The position numbers and the translations under genes were made by a program. A stretch of DNA of 9,506 nucleotides, from NCBI GenBank assembly GCA_002404055.1, contig DHIZ01000022.1, forward strand, positions 1-9,506. The letters run 5' to 3'. Positions within the stretch are counted from its first letter, which is position 1, and the number at the start of each line of letters is the position of its first letter. The stretch is from Chloroflexi bacterium UBA4733. GTDB lineage: Bacteria > Chloroflexota > UBA4733. The notes beneath the pieces were generated by a model, which saw only the letters and a program-made list of their open reading frames with translations, was not told the origin of the DNA and did not search any database. Below are positions 5,994-9,506 of this stretch, one piece after another.

Positions 5994-7217
5994 CTACACC
6001 TGAGCCTCTTCGATGAACGCCGCGTGCAAGGCGCGCGCCGCCGGTTCCACGGCGTCCTGATCGATGAGGCAGGTGATGCGGATGTCCGATGTGGTGATCA
6101 TCTGGATGTTGATGCCGGCAGCGCTGAGCGTGCCGAACATGGTCGCGGCGTAGCCGGGGTGGCTCCGGATGCCGGTGCCGACGATCGAGACCTTGCCGAA
6201 ACCGCGAGCACTGCTGATCTCGCGGGCGCCGATGGCGGTGCGGACCGGCTCCAAAAGGGCCTGCGCCCGACTCACGTCGTCCTCGGTAACGGTGAACGAC
6301 ATGTCGGTGATGCCCCCCTGAGCGACGTTCTGCACGATGATGTCGACGTTGATCGCCGCGTCGGCCATCGCCTGGAAGATGCGATGGGCAATGCCGGGGC
6401 GGTCGGGGACGCCCACGACGGTGACTTTGGCGACGTTCTTCTCGTGGGCAATGCCGCGGACGCGGTTGTACTGTTCCAATCCCTGCTCCTCCGCTCGGAT
6501 GATGGTGCCGGGTCCGTCGTTGAAAGTGGGGCGCACCACCAGCGGCATGCCGTAGACCTGCCCCAGTTCAACGGCGCGCGGATGCAATACCTGCGCGCCC
6601 AGGTTGGCCATCTCCAGCATCTCCTCGTGACTGATGGCATCCAGTTTGCGGGCGTTGGGCACCACGCGTGGGTCAGCCGTCAGGATGCCGTCGACATCCT
6701 TGTAGAACTCGCAGACGGCTGCCTGCAACCCCACAGCGACCGCGACGGCGGTAGGGTCGGACCCGCCGCGCCCGATCGTCGTGATGTCGCCGGCATCGTT
6801 CACGCCCTGGAAGCCGGTGATGATGCAGATGCGGCCCTGTTCCAACTCCTGCACGATCCGCGTCGGCTGGACTGACGTAATCAGCGCGCGCCGGTGTTGG
6901 GCATCGGTGTGGATGCCGGCCTGCGCGGCGGTGAAGGAGAGGGCCGGCAAGCCAAGGCCGTGCAGGGCCATCGACAGGAGCGTGGCGGACACGGTCTCCC
7001 CGGTGGACATCAGCATGTCCAGCTCTCGGGGATCAGGGTCAGGGTTGACCTGGCGGGCAAGGGCAATCAGTTCGTCGGTTGTGTCACCCATCGCCGACAC
7101 GACGACCGCTACCTCATTGCCGGCCCGGAAGGCCCGCGCAATTCGTGCTGCCACCGTGCGGATGCGGTCGGCATTTGCAACCGAACTGCCGCCGTACTTC
7201 TGAACGATGCGCACCAT
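5994..7217 (-). CDS. lysC: Aspartokinase (aspartate kinase), monofunctional with two ACT domains
   Basis: It phosphorylates L-aspartate with ATP to 4-phospho-aspartate, the first step to lysine, threonine, methionine and diaminopimelate, in the cytoplasm. The 407 residues have the family length. The kinase domain (1 to about 250) shows KYGGSSV (7-13), STGE (71-74), GFQG (135-138), GRGGSD (149-154) and TADPRVVP (180-187). Two ACT domains follow at about 265-335 ([25 protein letters not shown]) and 343-405 ([30 protein letters not shown]). These domains bind lysine and/or threonine for feedback control in relatives. The ATG at 7217 is six bases from a TATACT box, with no Shine-Dalgarno sequence, so a leaderless mRNA is likely. 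An internally started regulatory subunit, known in some relatives, cannot be judged here. Confidence 0.95.
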   Translation of the reverse strand: MVRIVQKYGGSSVANADRIRTVAARIARAFRAGNEVAVVVSAMGDTTDELIALARQVNPDPDPRELDMLMSTGETVSATLLSMALHGLGLPALSFTAAQAGIHTDAQHRRALITSVQPTRIVQELEQGRICIITGFQGVNDAGDITTIGRGGSDPTAVAVAVGLQAAVCEFYKDVDGILTADPRVVPNARKLDAISHEEMLEMANLGAQVLHPRAVELGQVYGMPLVVRPTFNDGPGTIIRAEEQGLEQYNRVRGIAHEKNVAKVTVVGVPDRPGIAHRIFQAMADAAINVDIIVQNVAQGGITDMSFTVTEDDVSRAQALLEPVRTAIGAREISSARGFGKVSIVGTGIRSHPGYAATMFGTLSAAGINIQMITTSDIRITCLIDQDAVEPAARALHAAFIEEAQV

Positions 7218-7258
7218 ACCGGGAGTATAACGGGTGTTGGGTGTTACGATACTCTGCG
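7218..7258. promoter_or_regulatory. Overlapping divergent lysC/trmD promoters, probably leaderless
   Basis: Only 41 bases separate the two start codons. On the minus strand TATACT (7229-7224) ends six bases before the lysC ATG. On the plus strand GATACT (7248-7253) or TACGAT (7245-7250) ends five to eight bases before the trmD ATG. The boxes are part of an imperfect dyad (AGTAT at 7224-7228, ATACT at 7249-7253). Between them is a perfect tandem GGGTGTT-GGGTGTT (7232-7245), a possible operator. Neither gene has a ribosome site. No good -35 box is seen on either strand. Confidence 0.5.
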
Positions 7259-7987
7259 ATGTTGCGCTTCGATATTCTGACGCTGTTTCCCGACATGTTC
7301 GTTGCGCCGCTGGGCCAGAGTATGATCGGTCGGGCCCAGCAGGCAGGACTGGTTGAGATCGCTGTGCATCAACTGCGCGACTGGGCGACGGATCGACATA
7401 AGACTGTCGACGATTTCGCCTACGGGGGAGGGAAGGGCATGCTGCTGAAGCCCGAGCCCATCTTCGCTGCGGTGGAGGCGTTGCGGCGGCCGGCGCACGT
7501 GGTGCTGCTGCTGGACCCAGCAGGTGAGCCGTTTAACCAGCGGGTGGCCGCTCAGTTGGCCCGTGAGGAGGCGCTCCTGCTGATTTGCGGCCATTACGAG
7601 GGCGTTGATGAGCGTGTCCGGGAACACCTGGTGGATCGAGAGCTGTCTATCGGCGACTTCGTGCTGACCGGCGGCGAACTGCCGGCGATGGTCGTCGTTG
7701 ATGCCGTCACCCGGCTGGTACCCGGTGTGCTGGCGGCGGGGTCGGCGGAGGAAGAGTCCTTCAGTAAAGGGACATTGACCGGCCCGTCGGGGGATGACGC
7801 TGACAGCCCTCTCCTGGAACACTGCCAGTATACCCGCCCGGCGGAGTTCCGCGGCTGGCGCGTGCCCGACGTGCTTCTTTCCGGGGATCATGCGCGCATC
7901 AAACGCTGGCGCCGAGAGCAAGCGCAGCAGAGAACCCTGATCCGGCGGCCCGATCTCTTGCCAGTCCTCCCGCTGCGCCAGTCATGA
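7259..7987 (+). CDS. trmD: tRNA (guanine37-N1)-methyltransferase
   Basis: It methylates G37 of tRNAs reading CNN and some other codons, using S-adenosylmethionine, and prevents +1 frameshifting. The 242-residue length and knotted SPOUT-fold motifs fit Trm[15 protein letters not shown] at the N-terminus, YGGGKGM (55-61), [13 protein letters not shown] (108-120), [11 protein letters not shown] (130-140), LEHCQYTRP (186-194) and [17 protein letters not shown] (202-218). The usual YGGGPGM has Lys in place of Pro here. The start is the ATG at 7259, which gives the canonical N-terminus; longer frames from 7079 run into lysC and are not real. It is not beside rpsP, rimM or rplS, its usual partners, but heads a heptose operon: its stop overlaps the next start by ATGA (7984-7987). 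Confidence 0.95.
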   Translation: MLRFDILTLFPDMFVAPLGQSMIGRAQQAGLVEIAVHQLRDWATDRHKTVDDFAYGGGKGMLLKPEPIFAAVEALRRPAHVVLLLDPAGEPFNQRVAAQLAREEALLLICGHYEGVDERVREHLVDRELSIGDFVLTGGELPAMVVVDAVTRLVPGVLAAGSAEEESFSKGTLTGPSGDDADSPLLEHCQYTRPAEFRGWRVPDVLLSGDHARIKRWRREQAQQRTLIRRPDLLPVLPLRQS

Positions 7988-8994
7988 TCCCTTCTAAGGA
8001 GCGGCTGACTGATCTGGTTGGCGTGCTGGCCGGGGTGCGCTTGCTGGTGGTCGGCGACATTTTGGCTGACGAATACCTGCTAGGCCGTCCGGCGCGGTTA
8101 TCCCGGGAGGCGCCGATCCCGATTCTGGAACTGACCCGCCGCTACTTTCTGCCGGGCGGCGCCGGTAATGCCGCGCGCAACGCCGCCGACCTGGGGGCAC
8201 AGGTTGCCATCGTCGGCGTGATCGGCAAAGATGAAGCAGGCGACGAGTTGTGCCGGCAGTTTGTCCAGGCGCAGATTCGGGTGGATGGCGTGATCACCGA
8301 CGCGGGACGGCACACCTCGACCAAGACCCGCATCATCGGCGGTGATGAGCAAACGATGCCGCAGCAGTTGGCCCGCATCGACCACATTGATGGCCGCCTG
8401 CTCGGCAACGGGATCAACGCGCAGATTGCCGAACGCGCTGCCCGTTTGCTGGCGGACTCCGATGCGCTTCTGGTGTCGGATTATGATATCGCCGCCGTCA
8501 ACGCGGAGGTGATCGCCGCGCTGTTGCCGGTGGCACGGCGCCACGGTTGCCGGGTCGTCGTTGACGCGCACGACCAGTTCGGCCGCTTTCGGGGCGTCCA
8601 CGCCGCCACGCCCAACCAGCCGGAGGCGGAAGCCGAGGTCGGCCATTCCCTGGACGGCGAGGACGCCCTGCGCCGCGGCGCTGCGACGCTGGTGGAACGC
8701 ATGGACGCCGAAGCTGCCCTGATCACCCGCGGCGGCCTCGGTATGGCGCTGCATGAGCGGGGCGGAGCCACCCATTTGATCCCCGTCGCCACCTACTCGG
8801 AGGTACGCGACGCGAGCGGGGCGGGTGACACGGCTGCCACCGTCTACACCCTGGCGGTGGCCGGAGGCGCGACGCCACTGGAGGCCGCCCACCTGGCGAA
8901 CCTGGCAGCAGGTGTTGCCGTTTGCAAGCTAGGAGTCGCTACCGTCACCCCGGCTGAGTTGCGCCGAGCGATCCTGGCCTGGCGGCCGCTGTGA
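7984..8994 (+). CDS. hldA: PfkB-family sugar kinase, HldA/RfaE1-like (heptose 7-phosphate kinase)
   Basis: By family it phosphorylates D-glycero-D-manno-heptose 7-phosphate at C1 with ATP, in the cytoplasm. The 336 residues follow the RfaE N-domain: [10 protein letters not shown] (22-31), [12 protein letters not shown] (37-48), [16 protein letters not shown] (57-72), QQLARID (127-133), LVSDYD (163-168), ATPNQPEAE (208-216) and the anion hole DASGAGDT (276-283) with catalytic base D282. Departures from the typical enzyme are SDYD-IAA where relatives have SDYxKGAL, DAHD where DPKG is common, and DASGAGDT for DVTGAGDT. Substrate choice could therefore differ. The start overlaps the trmD stop (ATGA) and its stop overlaps the next start (GTGA), so the three genes are translationally coupled. 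The adjacent nucleotidylyltransferase supports the heptose assignment. Confidence 0.85.
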   Translation: MIPSKERLTDLVGVLAGVRLLVVGDILADEYLLGRPARLSREAPIPILELTRRYFLPGGAGNAARNAADLGAQVAIVGVIGKDEAGDELCRQFVQAQIRVDGVITDAGRHTSTKTRIIGGDEQTMPQQLARIDHIDGRLLGNGINAQIAERAARLLADSDALLVSDYDIAAVNAEVIAALLPVARRHGCRVVVDAHDQFGRFRGVHAATPNQPEAEAEVGHSLDGEDALRRGAATLVERMDAEAALITRGGLGMALHERGGATHLIPVATYSEVRDASGAGDTAATVYTLAVAGGATPLEAAHLANLAAGVAVCKLGVATVTPAELRRAILAWRPL

Positions 8995-9506
8995 GGCCGC
9001 CGGCGACAGCAAAGATCCTCAGTCATACGGCAGTCGCGACGCTTGCCAGCGCGATACACGAGAGCGGGCGGTCAATCGTCTTGACGAACGGCGTGTTCGA
9101 CCTGCTGCATGTCGGCCACCTGCGCTACCTGGAAGAGGCGCGCGACCTTGGCGACGTCCTCATCGTCGGCTTGAACAGCGATGCCTCAACCAGAGCACTC
9201 AAGGGGCCGACACGCCCCATCAACCCCGAGGCTGAACGTGCCGAACTGCTGGCAGGGCTGGTCTGCGTGGATGCTGTCGTGATCTTCCCGGAAACGACCG
9301 CCACCAGGCTGGTTGAGGCCATTCGGCCCGATTACTGGGTCAAGGGCGGTGACTACGGCAGCCTGGAGGAGGCGCTGCCGCGGTTGCCCGAGGCCGTTAC
9401 CGTCCAGCGTCTGGGCGGCCAGGTTCGCCTGCTGCCGTTCGTCGAAGGCCGCTCGACATCGCTGCTGGTGGAGCGAATCCTGGGGGCCCGGGGCCCGGGG
9501 CCCGGG
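8991..9506 (+). CDS. hldC: Heptose 1-phosphate adenylyltransferase, HldC/RfaE2-like (3' end at window edge)
   Basis: The GTG at 8991 overlaps the kinase stop (GTGA) and opens 172 codons without a stop to the window end. The product is a cytidylyltransferase-fold nucleotidyltransferase: TNGVFDLLHVGHLRYLEEAR (32-51, with the H40-V-G-H43 motif), GDVLIVGLNSDAS (54-66), LKGPTRPINPEAERAELLA (70-88), VDAVVIFPETT (93-103), PDYWVKGGDY (113-122) and VEGRSTSLLVERIL (151-164). By family it joins AMP from ATP to D-glycero-beta-D-manno-heptose 1-phosphate to give ADP-heptose, right after the HldA step. In many bacteria both domains are one protein (HldE); here they are separate. The usual C-terminus falls about where the GGGGCCC repeat starts, so only the stop and possibly a few residues are missing. 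Confidence 0.9.
   Translation, partial: MRPPATAKILSHTAVATLASAIHESGRSIVLTNGVFDLLHVGHLRYLEEARDLGDVLIVGLNSDASTRALKGPTRPINPEAERAELLAGLVCVDAVVIFPETTATRLVEAIRPDYWVKGGDYGSLEEALPRLPEAVTVQRLGGQVRLLPFVEGRSTSLLVERILGARGPGPG
9483..9506. repeat. (GGGGCCC)3 tandem repeat at the sequence end
   Basis: Three perfect GGGGCCC heptamers plus GGG occupy 9483-9506. Each unit contains the palindrome GGGCCC. It lies after the last typical HldC residues (ERIL) and is read as GARGPGPG. Such a self-complementary repeat at the very end is most simply an assembly break point. Confidence 0.6.

Noticed and set aside
5982..6875. A 297-codon plus-strand frame opposite lysC
   Set aside because: It is the antisense shadow of the aspartokinase, whose motifs are complete on the minus strand.
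7079..7258. Extended N-terminus for trmD
   Set aside because: The extra 60 residues are antisense lysC sequence. Canonical TrmD begins at the ATG at 7259.
8098..8892. Minus-strand open frames opposite the HldA-like gene
   Set aside because: The plus-strand kinase motifs are complete, and these frames are shadows without domains.

Overview
The window (about 60% GC by eye) looks like accessory-to-core DNA from a GC-rich, probably Chloroflexota-like bacterium (Thermomicrobia would fit). That placement rests only on general impression: long degenerate YD/RHS repeats, a lone monofunctional aspartokinase, separate heptose kinase and adenylyltransferase genes, and near-leaderless start regions. No marker in the window proves it.

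The left half (1-5360) is a decayed, recombining RHS/YD polymorphic-toxin locus. It opens with the last 45 codons of an IS5-family transposase, whose right end has cut into an RHS gene. The RHS core (about 156-1883) is followed by an 8-bp insertion that causes a stop at 1898. A further 1-bp insertion near 2095-2099 restores the original frame, which then runs to 2588 through an unrecognised C-terminal tip. A small four-helix membrane protein (3024-3401) follows. Six bases after its stop lies a second copy of the last ~410 bp of the RHS core (3408-3816), joined to a different tip that resembles a DUF5615/PIN-like nuclease (stop at 4242). A four-cysteine small protein (4286-4609) sits after it. 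This is the arrangement toxin tip - candidate immunity - orphan tip - candidate immunity. A third, more diverged RHS remnant (about 4680-5360) starts beside an 11-bp perfect-stem hairpin. It is interrupted by a ~90-bp MITE-like insertion with imperfect terminal inverted repeats and a 4-5 bp target duplication. Removing that insertion restores the RHS frame exactly.

The right half (5354-9506) is compact housekeeping DNA. On the minus strand are an aspartokinase (lysC) and, 61 bp downstream, an HD-domain hydrolase whose last codons run into the RHS remnant. On the plus strand, trmD, an HldA/RfaE1-like PfkB kinase and an HldC/RfaE2-like nucleotidylyltransferase form a tight operon (ATGA and GTGA overlaps). 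lysC and trmD start only 41 bp apart, with overlapping mirrored -10-like boxes so close to both start codons that leaderless transcripts are likely. The window ends inside or at the end of the adenylyltransferase gene in a (GGGGCCC)3 tandem repeat that is probably a contig end.

Functionally, the left half is a probable contact-toxin diversification locus damaged by mobile elements. The right half supplies lysine/threonine-pathway aspartate phosphorylation, tRNA m1G37 methylation and nucleotide-activated heptose for surface glycans.
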